Of a stretch of DNA of 64,000 nucleotides, positions 29,372 through 38,096 are shown piece after piece; positions within the stretch are counted from its first letter, which is position 1; every line of letters begins with the position of its first letter. The position numbers and the translations under genes were made by a program. The DNA comes from Achromobacter pestifer (lineage in GTDB: Bacteria; Pseudomonadota; Gammaproteobacteria; Burkholderiales; Burkholderiaceae_B), in NCBI RefSeq assembly GCF_013267355.1, contig NZ_CP053985.1, positions 4,836,001-4,900,000 on the forward strand, read 5' to 3'. The notes beneath the pieces were generated by a model, which saw only the letters and a list, made by a program, of their open reading frames with translations, did no database searches and was not told the DNA's origin.

Positions 29372-30436
29372 ATGAACGCCCGCCCAGCGTCCGATACTCC
29401 GCATCGGGCCGCGGCGGGCGTTGCTCATCCGCTTCCCGTGGCGGCCGATCTGGCCGCTGCGCTGCGCCGCGCCTTGCAAGCCTTGCCCGAGCGCCCGCCG
29501 CGTATTGCCGTGGCGCTCAGCGGCGGCGCTGATTCGGCCATGCTGGCCGTGCACGCGGCAGCCGTGGCGCGCGAGCTGGGCATGGACCTGGCGCTGTTCC
29601 ATGTGCATCACGGCTTGCAAGACGCCGCCGACGCCTGGACGCAGCATGCGCGCGCGCTGGCGGACCTGCTCGCGTTGCCGCTGTCCGTGGCCCGCGTGGA
29701 GGTGGCGCAGGCCGCGGGCAAGGGCATCGAGGCGGCGGCGCGCGACGCCCGTTACGCCGCGCTGGCGCAACTGGCGCGCGAGCAGGGCGTGACGCACATC
29801 CTGTTGGCCCATCATCGCAACGACCAGGCGGAAACCGTTCTGCTGCGCCTCTTGCGCGGCACCGGACTTGCCGGCATGGCGGCGATGGCGCCGCTCTCCA
29901 GGCGCGATGGCCTGGTTTACCTGCGCCCCTGGCTGGACATCGGCCGCGAGGCGATCCTGCAGGCGGCGGACGCGGTGGCGGCGGCCAGCGGCTGGAGTCC
30001 GGTGCAGGATCCCACCAATACCGACCCTCACTACACCCGCGCCGCCCTGCGTGAGTTGCTGGCCCCGGTGCTGGACGCCCGCTGGCCGGGGTGGCGCGCC
30101 ATCGTCGCGCGCCATGCGCGGCACATGGGCGAAGCGGCCGAGATCCTGGACGAGGTGGCGCGGGATGACTTCGCCGCGCTCGATCCTTCCGCGGACGGCG
30201 CCAGCTTTTCCCTGCAGGCGTGGCGCACCTTGTCCTCGGCGCGGCAGGCGCACGTGCTGCGGCATTGGCTGGAACGCAACGGCGCCCGCATGCCGACCGA
30301 CGCCAGGATGCGCGACCTGCTGCGCCAGCTGCGCGGGCTGCACAGCCTGGGCCATGACCGCCAGTTGCGGGTGGAGCAGGCCGGCCATGTCATCCGTTGC
30401 CACCGGGGCAGGGTCTGGGTCGAACCCAGGGAATAA
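29372..30436 (+). CDS. tilS: tRNA(Ile)-lysidine synthase
   Basis: Converts the wobble cytidine of tRNA-Ile(CAU) to lysidine using ATP. PP-loop SGGADSAML near residue 50 and LLAHHRNDQAETVLLRLLRGTG are diagnostic; the C-terminal part is the short TilS form usual in Bordetella relatives. 354 residues from the ATG at 29372; an upstream in-frame TTG at 29333 adds residues without family match. Confidence 0.93.
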   Translation: MNARPASDTPHRAAAGVAHPLPVAADLAAALRRALQALPERPPRIAVALSGGADSAMLAVHAAAVARELGMDLALFHVHHGLQDAADAWTQHARALADLLALPLSVARVEVAQAAGKGIEAAARDARYAALAQLAREQGVTHILLAHHRNDQAETVLLRLLRGTGLAGMAAMAPLSRRDGLVYLRPWLDIGREAILQAADAVAAASGWSPVQDPTNTDPHYTRAALRELLAPVLDARWPGWRAIVARHARHMGEAAEILDEVARDDFAALDPSADGASFSLQAWRTLSSARQAHVLRHWLERNGARMPTDARMRDLLRQLRGLHSLGHDRQLRVEQAGHVIRCHRGRVWVEPRE

Positions 30437-30579
30437 GCAGGCGCGGCCACGCCCGGCGTCCCCAAATAATCGCGGCGTGGACAGAATTTTGCACGGGCTG
30501 CGCAAATTTTTACCGCCGCGCTAGAATATACGGCTTTGCCCGTCAACCTTTTGCGGCGGGTTCCCAGCCAGAGTACGAG

Positions 30580-31845
30580 ATGTCCCTGATCGTTCACAAA
30601 TATGGCGGTACTTCGATGGGCTCGGTCGAGCGCATCAAGAACGTGGCGCGTCGCGTCGCGAAGTGGCACGCTGCCGGCCACCAGGTTGTCGTTGTTCCGT
30701 CGGCGATGGCAGGCGAGACTAATCGCCTGCTCGGCCTGGCGCGCGAAATTACGCCGCAGCCCGACAGCCGCGAGCTCGACATGATTGCCGCCACCGGCGA
30801 ACAGGCCAGCAGCGGCCTGCTGGCCATCGCTCTGCAGGCCGAAGGCGTGCCGGCGCGCAGCTATGCCGGTTGGCAAGTGCCCGTGCGCACCGATTCGTCC
30901 TTCACCAAGGCGCGCATCTCGTCGATCGACGACGAGCGCATCCGCGCCGATCTGGACGCCGGCCGCGTGGTCATCGTCACGGGCTTCCAGGGTGTCGACC
31001 CGGAAGGCCACATCACCACGCTGGGCCGCGGCGGCTCCGACACCTCGGCCGTGGCCGTGGCGGCCGCCATCAAGGCCGACGAGTGCCTGATCTACACCGA
31101 CGTGGACGGCGTCTACACGACCGATCCGCGGGTGGTGCCGGAAGCGCGCCGCATGGCCGTCGTTTCCTTCGAGGAAATGCTGGAAATGGCGTCGCTGGGC
31201 TCCAAGGTCCTGCAGATCCGTTCGGTTGAATTCGCCGGCAAATACCGTGTGCCGGTCCGGGTCCTGTCCTCGCTGACCGACCCGCTTATCCCGCTCGCAG
31301 AAGAAATGGTCTCGGGCACGCTGATTACTTTTGAGGAAGACGAAAAAATGGAAGCCGCCGTTGTCTCCGGCATCGCCTTCAGCCGCGACGAAGCCAAAAT
31401 CACCTTGCTGGCCGTTCCGGACAAGCCCGGCATCGCCTTCTCCATCCTGGGCCCGGTCGCCGCCGCCAATATTGACGTCGACATGATCGTGCAGAACCAG
31501 TCCGTGGCTGGCACGACCGACTTCTCGTTCACGGTCAACCGCAACGAGTTTGCCCGCGCCGTCGATTTGCTCAAGCGCGAAGTCATTCCCGCCGTGGGCG
31601 CGCGTGAACTGTCCACCGACGAGAAGGTCGCCAAGGTCTCCATCGTCGGCATCGGCATGCGCTCGCACGTGGGCGTGGCCAGCCTGATGTTCCAGACGCT
31701 TTCGCAAGAAGGCATCAACATCCAGATGATCAGCACCAGCGAGATCAAGACCTCGGTGATCATCGACGACAAGTACATGGAACTGGGCGTGCGCGCGCTG
31801 CACAAGGCCTTCGGCCTGGACCAGGCCCCCGGCGAAAAGGCCTGA
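30580..31845 (+). CDS. lysC: Aspartate kinase
   Basis: First step of lysine, threonine and methionine synthesis. 421 residues: N-terminal kinase domain (IVHKYGGTSMGSVERIKNVA, TGFQGVDPEGHITTLGRGGSDTSAVA) and two C-terminal ACT domains (KITLLAVPDKPGIAFSILGPVA; KVSIVGIGMRSHVGVASLMF) for feedback by amino acids. Start ATG 30580 is fixed by MSLIVHKYGGTS. An internal ATG at 31348 (residue 257) preceded by GAGGAAG begins exactly at the regulatory part, as in aspartokinases that make a separate beta subunit. Confidence 0.96.
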   Translation: MSLIVHKYGGTSMGSVERIKNVARRVAKWHAAGHQVVVVPSAMAGETNRLLGLAREITPQPDSRELDMIAATGEQASSGLLAIALQAEGVPARSYAGWQVPVRTDSSFTKARISSIDDERIRADLDAGRVVIVTGFQGVDPEGHITTLGRGGSDTSAVAVAAAIKADECLIYTDVDGVYTTDPRVVPEARRMAVVSFEEMLEMASLGSKVLQIRSVEFAGKYRVPVRVLSSLTDPLIPLAEEMVSGTLITFEEDEKMEAAVVSGIAFSRDEAKITLLAVPDKPGIAFSILGPVAAANIDVDMIVQNQSVAGTTDFSFTVNRNEFARAVDLLKREVIPAVGARELSTDEKVAKVSIVGIGMRSHVGVASLMFQTLSQEGINIQMISTSEIKTSVIIDDKYMELGVRALHKAFGLDQAPGEKA

Positions 31846-31932
31846 TATAAGACTCCGGCACGATTTTTTTTACGATGTATGCCCGATAGCGGGCAAGAGT
31901 GAAAAAAGTCGTGCTAGAATCTCGTTCTCTTC

Positions 31933-32025
31933 GGAGATGTGCCCGAGAGGCTGAAGGGGCTCCCCTGCTAAGGGAGTATGTGGCTAAAAACTGCATCGTG
32001 GGTTCGAATCCCACCATCTCCGCCA
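31933..32025 (+). tRNA. tRNA-Ser (anticodon GCT)
   Basis: 93 nt including encoded CCA. Acceptor ggagatg pairs with catctcc; anticodon stem ctccc / gggag holds the loop ctGCTaa; the long variable arm is typical of tRNA-Ser; T loop gTTCGAAtc. A TAGAAT -10 box is at 31915-31920. Its 3' end is the attachment site of the island that follows. Confidence 0.97.
32012..32025 (+). repeat. attL: 14-bp repeat of the tRNA-Ser 3' end
   Basis: caccatctccgcca at the tRNA 3' end recurs exactly at 35887-35900. With an integrase remnant 175 bp downstream, this pair is the expected footprint of an integrative element of about 3.9 kb. Confidence 0.7.
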
Positions 32026-32057
32026 AATACCGATACCGCGTTGAATCGCGATGTCTC

Positions 32058-32093
32058 AAAACCCGCAGCAGCTAACGCTCTGCGGGTTTTTTT
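32058..32093 (+). terminator. Terminator after tRNA-Ser
   Basis: Stem aaacccgcag / ctgcgggttt, loop of 11, followed by a T run. As it lies inside the island boundary it was probably brought in by the element, restoring termination to the tRNA gene. Confidence 0.85.
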
Positions 32094-32199
32094 ATTGTCC
32101 ACGTTGGATCACGTTGGATCTAGATTTCGCAGCGCATTCGTAGGTACCTTTGCGGGTACATGAGGGGAATCGCCCCCAGAACAAGAAAAGTACCCGCAT

Positions 32200-33503
32200 A
32201 TGACTCTCAAGGCGCTGGAAAAACTCTCAGACATGAGGGTGCGTTCGGCCAAGCTCGGACCAAAGAACTACAAGCTCGCCGATGGTGGCGGCCTCTATCT
32301 GCTGGTCAAGACCGACGGCGGCAAGTATTGGCGCTTCGATTACCGGTTCCACGACCGCGCGCGCACGATGGCGCAGGGTGTCTATCCGGACGTCCCGATG
32401 AAAGCCGCGCGCGATAAGCACGAGGCCGCGCGCCAGTTGCTGGCGGCCGGCGAGGATCCAATGGCGAAGCGGAAAGCCGACAAGCTCGACGCACGCGCCG
32501 ATGCACATCTTGACTTCGAGGCCGTGGCCCGCGAAATGTGGGCCAAGAAGTTGGCGGCCGGTCGCTCGCCTACCTACGTTCATTCGATCCAGGCCAAGTT
32601 GGAGAAAGACGTGTTTCCTTGGGTCGGAAGCCGCACACCGCGCGACCTCGAGCACGAAGAACCTACTCTGCTTGCGATCCTCAACCGCGTAGAGCGGCGC
32701 GCGCCAGAGACTGCGCGGCGCCTGCGCGGCATTATGGGCGACGTGTTCCGCTACGCGATGGTGACGAGCCGTGCACGCCGCGATCCTACGCAGACATTGA
32801 AGGGCGCGGTTATCACCCCGAAGGCGGGCCACTTCGCCGCGATCACCTCGCCTGACCGCTTTCGCGACCTGCTGCGCGGCCTGCACAGCTACAGCGGAGA
32901 GAGGGTGACGCAATGCCCCTGCAGCTGTCCCCTCTGGTGTTCCAGCGGCCCACTGAGCTGCGACTGGCTTTGTGGGATGAGTTCGACCTGACGGGCAAGA
33001 ACTGGGGCGCGCCGATGTGGGAAATCCCGGCAGGGCGGGCAGAGGCTGAGGGCGATACGAAGATCACCCGCACGGGCTGGGAGTCGCATCTTGTGCCGCT
33101 GTCGCGCCAGGCCGTCTCCATCCTGCAAGCGCTGTATCCCCTGACCGGCCACATGGGGATGGTGTTCGCCTCGCAGCGCAAGCCTGGACAGTCCCTGTCG
33201 AATAGCACGGTACGCGCGGCGCTGTTGCGCCTGGGCTTCGGTGGTGAAATGACCGCCCATGGCTTCCGGGCTTCGGCGCGAACTCTTGCGGCCGAGCGAT
33301 TGGGCACGCGCGCGGAAGTGCTGGAGCTACAGATTTCCCACAAGGTGGCGGACGCGCTGGGCCGGGCCTACAACCGCACGTCCTTTCTGCAAGAGCGCGT
33401 CAGTTGTCGAATGCCATTCAATTTGGAATTTGTGTCACTCAAGGTGGAACTGACGGCGTCGTTACATCTTTTCGTGGAATGCCTTGGACCGCCCTGTCAC
33501 TGA
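32200..33503 (+). pseudogene. Tyrosine-recombinase integrase, frameshifted and 3'-replaced
   Basis: Phage/ICE-type integrase broken twice. The first frame (from 32200) has the N-terminal arm-binding domain (MRVRSAKLGPKNYKLADGGGLYLLV) and core-binding domain; the second frame (from about 32913) has the catalytic domain with TELRLALWDEF, HGFRASART and the tyrosine in GRAYNRTSFL. A one-base loss near 32905-32915 separates the two frames. After SFLQERV (about 33400) the family tail is replaced by unrelated sequence that begins IS-like repeats. All catalytic residues exist but not in one protein, so it is almost certainly inactive. Confidence 0.88.
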
Positions 33504-33546
33504 GGTCGAATTTCATTCAACTTGAGATTTGGTTCAGTGAAGATGC
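33406..33546. repeat. Pair of imperfect direct repeats abutting the integrase break, possible IS end
   Basis: The 26-bp segment at 33406-33431 and that at 33505-33530 match at 21 positions (shared gtcgaat, cattcaa, ttg, attt), and similarity continues weakly for about 15 bp more. The period is 99 bp. Multiple repeats of this kind near an end are a feature of IS21-like elements. No transposase is present, so this would be a residual end. Confidence 0.4.
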
Positions 33547-34017
33547 GGCTAGGCTCCTCCGGGAGGGGTAGCCTCTATGGTCGATGCAGTTCTTCGTTCA
33601 ACATTCTCCGCCCGCTGCCAACGGGACGCGCTTCTAAGCGGCTCGTGAGCGAGCGAAGCTAGAAAAGCTTCATAAGATATTGTCGACCATAAGCCTGCCC
33701 GATCGACCCTCGTACGTTGTTCGAACTGCTCAGCGGCTAATTTGCCGATGTAACGATTGCCCCAAGGACATCGCCTGGACGGCTGGGGGGAAATCTCTGA
33801 TTGAAGGGGAGGACCTGCCGTCCAACCACGGTCGCGGTGGGGGCAGGCGCAACGATACAGGTATCGCAAAAGCCACCCCCCCCCGCGTATAAACTGAGAC
33901 CGAATTTGGAACGAGGTTCGGGCAACGTCGAGATTGATTTCAGCTTCATACTGAATACCAACAATCTTTTCCGTTGATTCCACGTGGTAAGGCAACATGT
34001 CCTGAAAGGGGAGATAA
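33547..34017. other. Non-coding or decayed stretch inside the tRNA-Ser island
   Basis: About 470 bp without a convincing gene. Contains a run of nine C near 33876-33884. A plus-strand frame ending at about 33973 reads YKLRPNLERGSGNVEIDFSF and some further residues before a stop, which looks protein-like but is too short to assign. A clear AAAGGGGAG ribosome site for the arylsulfatase lies at the end. Confidence 0.5.
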
Positions 34018-35604
34018 ATGCCGAGTCAAAACGTGCGGTGCCGCTTTCTCATTTCCACATCAACAGTGATTGCGGCGTTGGTAGCGATCATTCTGCCTGC
34101 TGCGGCACAAGCGCAAGCACCAACGCCAGTGCAGGTAAAGAAGCCCAACATCCTCGTCATCATGGGCGACGACATCGGCTGGTTCAATCCGAGCATCTAC
34201 AACCGCGGCATGATGGGCTATCAGACGCCCAATATCGACCGGATCGGACAGGAAGGCGCAATGTTCACGACCTGGTACGGCCAGCAGAGTTGCACGGCGG
34301 GTCGCGCAGCCTTCGTCACCGGCCAGTCGCCCATCCGCACCGGGCTAACCAAGGTTGGCCTGCCTGGTGCAGACATCGGCCTGCAGGCGGCCGACCTCAG
34401 CATCGCCGAAGTCATGAAAACGCTCGGCTATGCCACAGGCCAGTTCGGCAAGAACCACCTTGGAGACAAGGACGAGTTCCTGCCGACCAATCATGGCTTC
34501 GATGCGTTCTTCGGCAATCTTTATCACCTGAATGCCGAGGAAGAACCGGAAAACGTCGACTATCCGAAAGACCCTGCATTTCATAAGCGGTTCGGTCCGC
34601 GCGGAGTCATCCGCGCCTATGCCGATGGAAAAATTGAGGACACCGGCGCTCTGACTAAAAAGCGCATGGAGACCGTCGACCAGGAGTTCCTGACTGCCGC
34701 TCTCGGCTTTATCGAAAAGAATGCCAAGGCCGGCAAGCCCTGGTTCACCTACTTCAACAGCACACGCATGCACGTCAACACGCATTTGAGCAAGGAGGCG
34801 GAAGGCAAAACTGGGTTAGGTGTATACCCGGACGGCATGGTCGAACATGACGGGCATGTCGGTCAACTGCTCAAAAAGCTGGATGAGCTTGGCATCGCAG
34901 ACAATACGATCGTGGTTTATACGACCGACAACGGGGCGGAAGTCTTTACTTGGCCGGATGGCGGAGCCACGCCATTCAGGGGGGAAAAAGCCACCAACTG
35001 GGAAGGTGGCTTCCGCGTGCCAACCTTGATTCGCTGGCCAGGTGTCATCAAGTCAAATACGGTTTACAACGAAATTTTTGCACACGAAGATTTCCTACCC
35101 ACCTTCGCTGCAGCAGGCGGCGATCCGGATGTGGTGGCCAATTGCATGAAGGGCTGCCAAATGACAGGAAAGAACTTCAAGGTTCACCTCGATGGCTACA
35201 ACCTGCTGCCTTTCTTCGAAGGCAAAGTCAAGGAGGCGCCTCGCAAGGAATTTCTGTACTGGAGCGATGACGGCGATCTAATGGCAATCCGAATTCGCGA
35301 CTGGAAAATTTCCTTTTATGAACAGAACGGAGAGGTGAGCACGACCACTCCACTAGGGGTCTGGCAGTCGCAATTCACCAAACTAAGGGTTCCCAACCTC
35401 TACAACTTGCGCACAGATCCGTTCGAAAGAGGGCCCGAATCCATCAATTATGCGAGCTGGCAGACAGCGCGCACATTCCTAGTCGTCCCCTCGCAGGCAG
35501 TGGTTGCCCAATGGCTCCAAAGCTTCAAGGAATTTCCGATCCGACAGAAGCCCGCTAGCTTCAACTTGGATGAAGTCATGACCAAGCTGACACCTGGGCA
35601 ATAA
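34018..35604 (+). CDS. Secreted arylsulfatase (sulfatase family)
   Basis: 528-residue hydrolase of sulfate esters with a signal peptide (VIAALVAIILPAAAQAQ). Alkaline-phosphatase-fold metal motif NILVIMGDDIGW, and the modification site CTAGRAAFVTG at cysteine 92, which would be converted to formylglycine. The third position is alanine rather than the classic proline, as in a known subgroup. KNHLGD, TDNGAE and FRGEKATNWEGG supply other active-site residues. Codons are less GC-rich than in neighbours, in keeping with transfer as island cargo. Needs a formylglycine-generating or anaerobic maturase not seen here. Confidence 0.9.
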   Translation: MPSQNVRCRFLISTSTVIAALVAIILPAAAQAQAPTPVQVKKPNILVIMGDDIGWFNPSIYNRGMMGYQTPNIDRIGQEGAMFTTWYGQQSCTAGRAAFVTGQSPIRTGLTKVGLPGADIGLQAADLSIAEVMKTLGYATGQFGKNHLGDKDEFLPTNHGFDAFFGNLYHLNAEEEPENVDYPKDPAFHKRFGPRGVIRAYADGKIEDTGALTKKRMETVDQEFLTAALGFIEKNAKAGKPWFTYFNSTRMHVNTHLSKEAEGKTGLGVYPDGMVEHDGHVGQLLKKLDELGIADNTIVVYTTDNGAEVFTWPDGGATPFRGEKATNWEGGFRVPTLIRWPGVIKSNTVYNEIFAHEDFLPTFAAAGGDPDVVANCMKGCQMTGKNFKVHLDGYNLLPFFEGKVKEAPRKEFLYWSDDGDLMAIRIRDWKISFYEQNGEVSTTTPLGVWQSQFTKLRVPNLYNLRTDPFERGPESINYASWQTARTFLVVPSQAVVAQWLQSFKEFPIRQKPASFNLDEVMTKLTPGQ

Positions 35605-35612
35605 TTGCTCTC

Positions 35613-35783
35613 ATGTACGGAAAGGCATGCCCGTCTCTTGGGCTTCCGGTTTACGAGTACGACTCCGCGCCCATGTCGCTGTACTGGTACGCCAGGAGCT
35701 CGGTTGGGATGCCATTGTTACTGTTTCTAGCGTACTGCCAAGTCATTGAGTACTACCTTACGGGGGAAAGGACGGGTGCATGA
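35613..35783 (+). pseudogene. Possible fragment of a larger protein gene (56 codons)
   Basis: Short frame just after the arylsulfatase. The segment PMSLYWYARSSVGMPLLLFL followed by AYCQVIEYYL is compact, hydrophobic-aromatic and protein-like, and resembles from memory an interior segment of larger uncharacterised proteins found in accessory regions. The frame ends soon after it. No ribosome site is evident. Best read as a gene scrap within the island. Confidence 0.35.
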
Positions 35784-35886
35784 GCAGGACTCTTGCTCCC
35801 TTTTTTGGATGGTATTTTTGCGGGTATTTTTTTACGTACTTTGTAGATCGTTATTTCATGCGGGTTGTAAGGTGATCGGCTGGTGT

Positions 35887-35900
35887 CACCATCTCCGCCA
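35887..35900 (+). repeat. attR: second copy of the tRNA-Ser 3' end
   Basis: Exact 14-bp copy caccatctccgcca of the tRNA 3' end. Bases 35784-35886 before it are AT-rich with no gene. Downstream follows what was probably the native flank of the tRNA gene, including its own terminator. Confidence 0.7.
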
Positions 35901-35937
35901 GATTCTCTCCGATCTGGCTTCTGCTAGCACCGGAGAT

Positions 35938-35975
35938 AAAAAACCCGCAATCACGCAAGTGATTGCGGGTTTTTT
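35938..35975 (+). terminator. Strong terminator, probably the original tRNA-Ser terminator
   Basis: Long stem aaaaaacccgcaatcac / gtgattgcgggtttttt with a GCAA loop. It now stands alone with no gene just upstream, which fits displacement from tRNA-Ser by island insertion. Confidence 0.85.
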
Positions 35976-36041
35976 CATGGGCGCGGCGGCAAGCCTGCCC
36001 CGCATGAGAAAATCGCCGATTCCCTTCCAGGCGCGGATCCC

Positions 36042-37103
36042 TTGAAACACCTGCTCGCCACGCTCGACCGGCTGAACGACTTCGATGAAGTCATCGATGT
36101 GCGCACGCCGCTCGAATTCGCCGATGACCATATTCCCGGCGCGATCAATGCGCCCGTGCTGAGCAATGAAGAGCGCGTGGTGGTGGGCACGTTGTACAAG
36201 CAGGTCTCGCCCTTCGAGGCCTCGCGCGTCGGCGCGGCGCTGGTGGCGCGCAATATCGCCGCGCATCTGGACACCACCTTCGCCGACCGGCGCCAGGGCT
36301 GGCGCCCGTTGATCTATTGCTGGCGCGGCGGCACGCGCTCCGGCTCCATGACGACGATGTTCAACATGATAGGGTGGCGCGCGCGGCAGCTCGACGGTGG
36401 CTACAAGACTTATCGCCAGGCCACGCTGGACGCGCTGGATAGCTTGCCCGCGGGCTTGCGCTACATCGTGCTGGCCGGGCCCACCGGCAGTGGCAAGACG
36501 CGCTTGCTGAACGCATTGGAGCAGGCCGGCGCGCAGGCGCTGGACCTGGAGCGCCTGGCCTCGCACCGCGGGTCATTGCTGGGCGCCTGGGCGGGTGTCG
36601 CGCAGCCCTCGCAAAAGGGCTTCGATACGCGGCTTGCGCAGAGCCTGCGCGCGTTCGATGCCTCGCGGCCGGTATTCGTCGAAGCGGAAAGCCGCAAGAT
36701 CGGCGCGGTTGCCTTGCCTGCCGCATTGTTGGCGGCGGTGCATGCGAGCCCCTGCATCGAGGTCCGCTCCAGCCGCGAGGACCGCGCGGCCTTTCTGCTG
36801 CAGGACTACGCCCATCTGTTCGACGATCCCGCGGCGCTCAAGGCGCAGCTTCAACGCATGATCGGCCTGCACAGCCGCGAGCGCGTGAGCGGCTGGCTGG
36901 CCATGGTCGACAGCGGCGCGCGCGCCGAGCTGGCGCAGGAGTTGATAGACCGGCACTACGATCCGGCCTATGCGCGCAGCTGTCATGCCCACTTCACGCT
37001 ATTGCCGCAAGCGCTGCAGCTTGAGTTCCGGCCCAATGATGGCGACGTGGTGGAGCAGGCGCGGGCGCTGCTGGCAAGGCTGGATGGGGCGGGCGGTGCC
37101 TGA
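36042..37103 (+). CDS. mnmH: tRNA 2-selenouridine/geranyl-2-thiouridine synthase
   Basis: 353 residues: N-terminal rhodanese domain with catalytic cysteine 93 in IYCWRGGTRSGS, then a P-loop domain (AGPTGSGKT at about 145-153). It replaces the sulfur of wobble 2-thiouridine by selenium via a geranylated intermediate, using selenophosphate. The start is a TTG at 36042; no in-frame ATG fits. selD is not in the window. Ends 7 bp from the stop of a convergent Bug gene. Confidence 0.92.
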   Translation: MKHLLATLDRLNDFDEVIDVRTPLEFADDHIPGAINAPVLSNEERVVVGTLYKQVSPFEASRVGAALVARNIAAHLDTTFADRRQGWRPLIYCWRGGTRSGSMTTMFNMIGWRARQLDGGYKTYRQATLDALDSLPAGLRYIVLAGPTGSGKTRLLNALEQAGAQALDLERLASHRGSLLGAWAGVAQPSQKGFDTRLAQSLRAFDASRPVFVEAESRKIGAVALPAALLAAVHASPCIEVRSSREDRAAFLLQDYAHLFDDPAALKAQLQRMIGLHSRERVSGWLAMVDSGARAELAQELIDRHYDPAYARSCHAHFTLLPQALQLEFRPNDGDVVEQARALLARLDGAGGA

Positions 37104-37110
37104 GCCGCGT

Positions 37111-38073
37111 TCAATCGATGCGGACTCCGGTCATGTCGACCAGCTTGCGCCAGTTCTTCACTTCGTCTTCCTGGTAGGTCTTGAGATCCGCGGGGCTGCC
37201 TCCCGCTGGCGTCATTCCGATCTGAGAGGAGAGCTGGCGCAGTTCGGGGGTGGCAAGCACCTGATTGACCTCGGCATTGATGCGCTCGACGACGGGAGCG
37301 GGCGTGCCTTGCGGTGCGAACATCGCAAACCACACCACCAGCTCATGCCGGTCCAGGCCGCTCTCGGCCACCGTCGGAATGTCGGCGGCGAAGGGGGCGC
37401 GTTGCGGCGTGGTGACGGCCAGGGCGCGGACTTTGCCTGCGGCGACCTGCGGCAATGAGGGGCCGACGTTCTCGAAGGCATAGGAGATGCGTCCGCTCAT
37501 GAGGTCGGTCATCATGCCGCCGACATTGCTGTAAAGCACGGTCGTCACGTCGATGTCCGCCATGCGCTTGAGCAGTTCCACCCAGACTCGCGCCGTGGTG
37601 TTGCTGGCGCCGAAATTGATCGCGCCCGGCTGCGCCTTGGCTGCGGCGACCAGTTCCGGAAGCGTCTTTGCCTGTGCGCCGTTGTTGCCGATCAGGATCA
37701 TGGGCAGGCGGCCCATCAACGCGACGGGCGCGAAATCCTTGACGGGGTCATAGGGCAAATGCTGGTAGAGGCTGGCGTTGGCCGCCATCGGACCATTGGT
37801 GCCCATCAGCAGCGTATAGCCGTCGGGCGCACTGCGGGCCACATACGCGGCGCCTATGCCGCCGCCGGCGCCGGGCTTGTTTTCCACCGTGACGGGTTGG
37901 CCCAGCCTTTCGCTCAGGCCTTTGGCGACGCCGCGCGCCAGCGTGTCGGTTGCCGATCCGGCGCCGAATGGAACCACCATATTTATCGGCTTGTCGGGGA
38001 ATGCGGCGCTGGCGTTCAAACAGGCGGCCGCCATGGCGAACGCCGCGGCCAGTTGCTTCATCGTGTTGGACAT
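37111..38073 (-). CDS. Bug family solute-binding protein
   Basis: 320-residue periplasmic receptor with signal peptide (AAAFAMAAACLNASAAFPDKP). Family marks: INMVVPFGAGSATDTLAR, ENKPGAGGGIGAAYVARSAPDGYTLLMG. It follows a TauD-type dioxygenase by 23 bp and so probably imports the substrate of that enzyme. No TctAB partners nearby. Control by the divergent IclR gene is inferred from the palindrome upstream of the operon. Confidence 0.9.
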   Translation of the reverse strand: MSNTMKQLAAAFAMAAACLNASAAFPDKPINMVVPFGAGSATDTLARGVAKGLSERLGQPVTVENKPGAGGGIGAAYVARSAPDGYTLLMGTNGPMAANASLYQHLPYDPVKDFAPVALMGRLPMILIGNNGAQAKTLPELVAAAKAQPGAINFGASNTTARVWVELLKRMADIDVTTVLYSNVGGMMTDLMSGRISYAFENVGPSLPQVAAGKVRALAVTTPQRAPFAADIPTVAESGLDRHELVVWFAMFAPQGTPAPVVERINAEVNQVLATPELRQLSSQIGMTPAGGSPADLKTYQEDEVKNWRKLVDMTGVRID

Positions 38074-38096
38074 TTGAGGATCTCGATGGTGTGAGT

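Noticed and set aside
33549..33998. Minus-strand frame of 149 codons in the island
   Set aside because: No recognisable motif, no ribosome site, runs through a poly-C/G tract and repetitive Gly/Arg; kept as non-coding.
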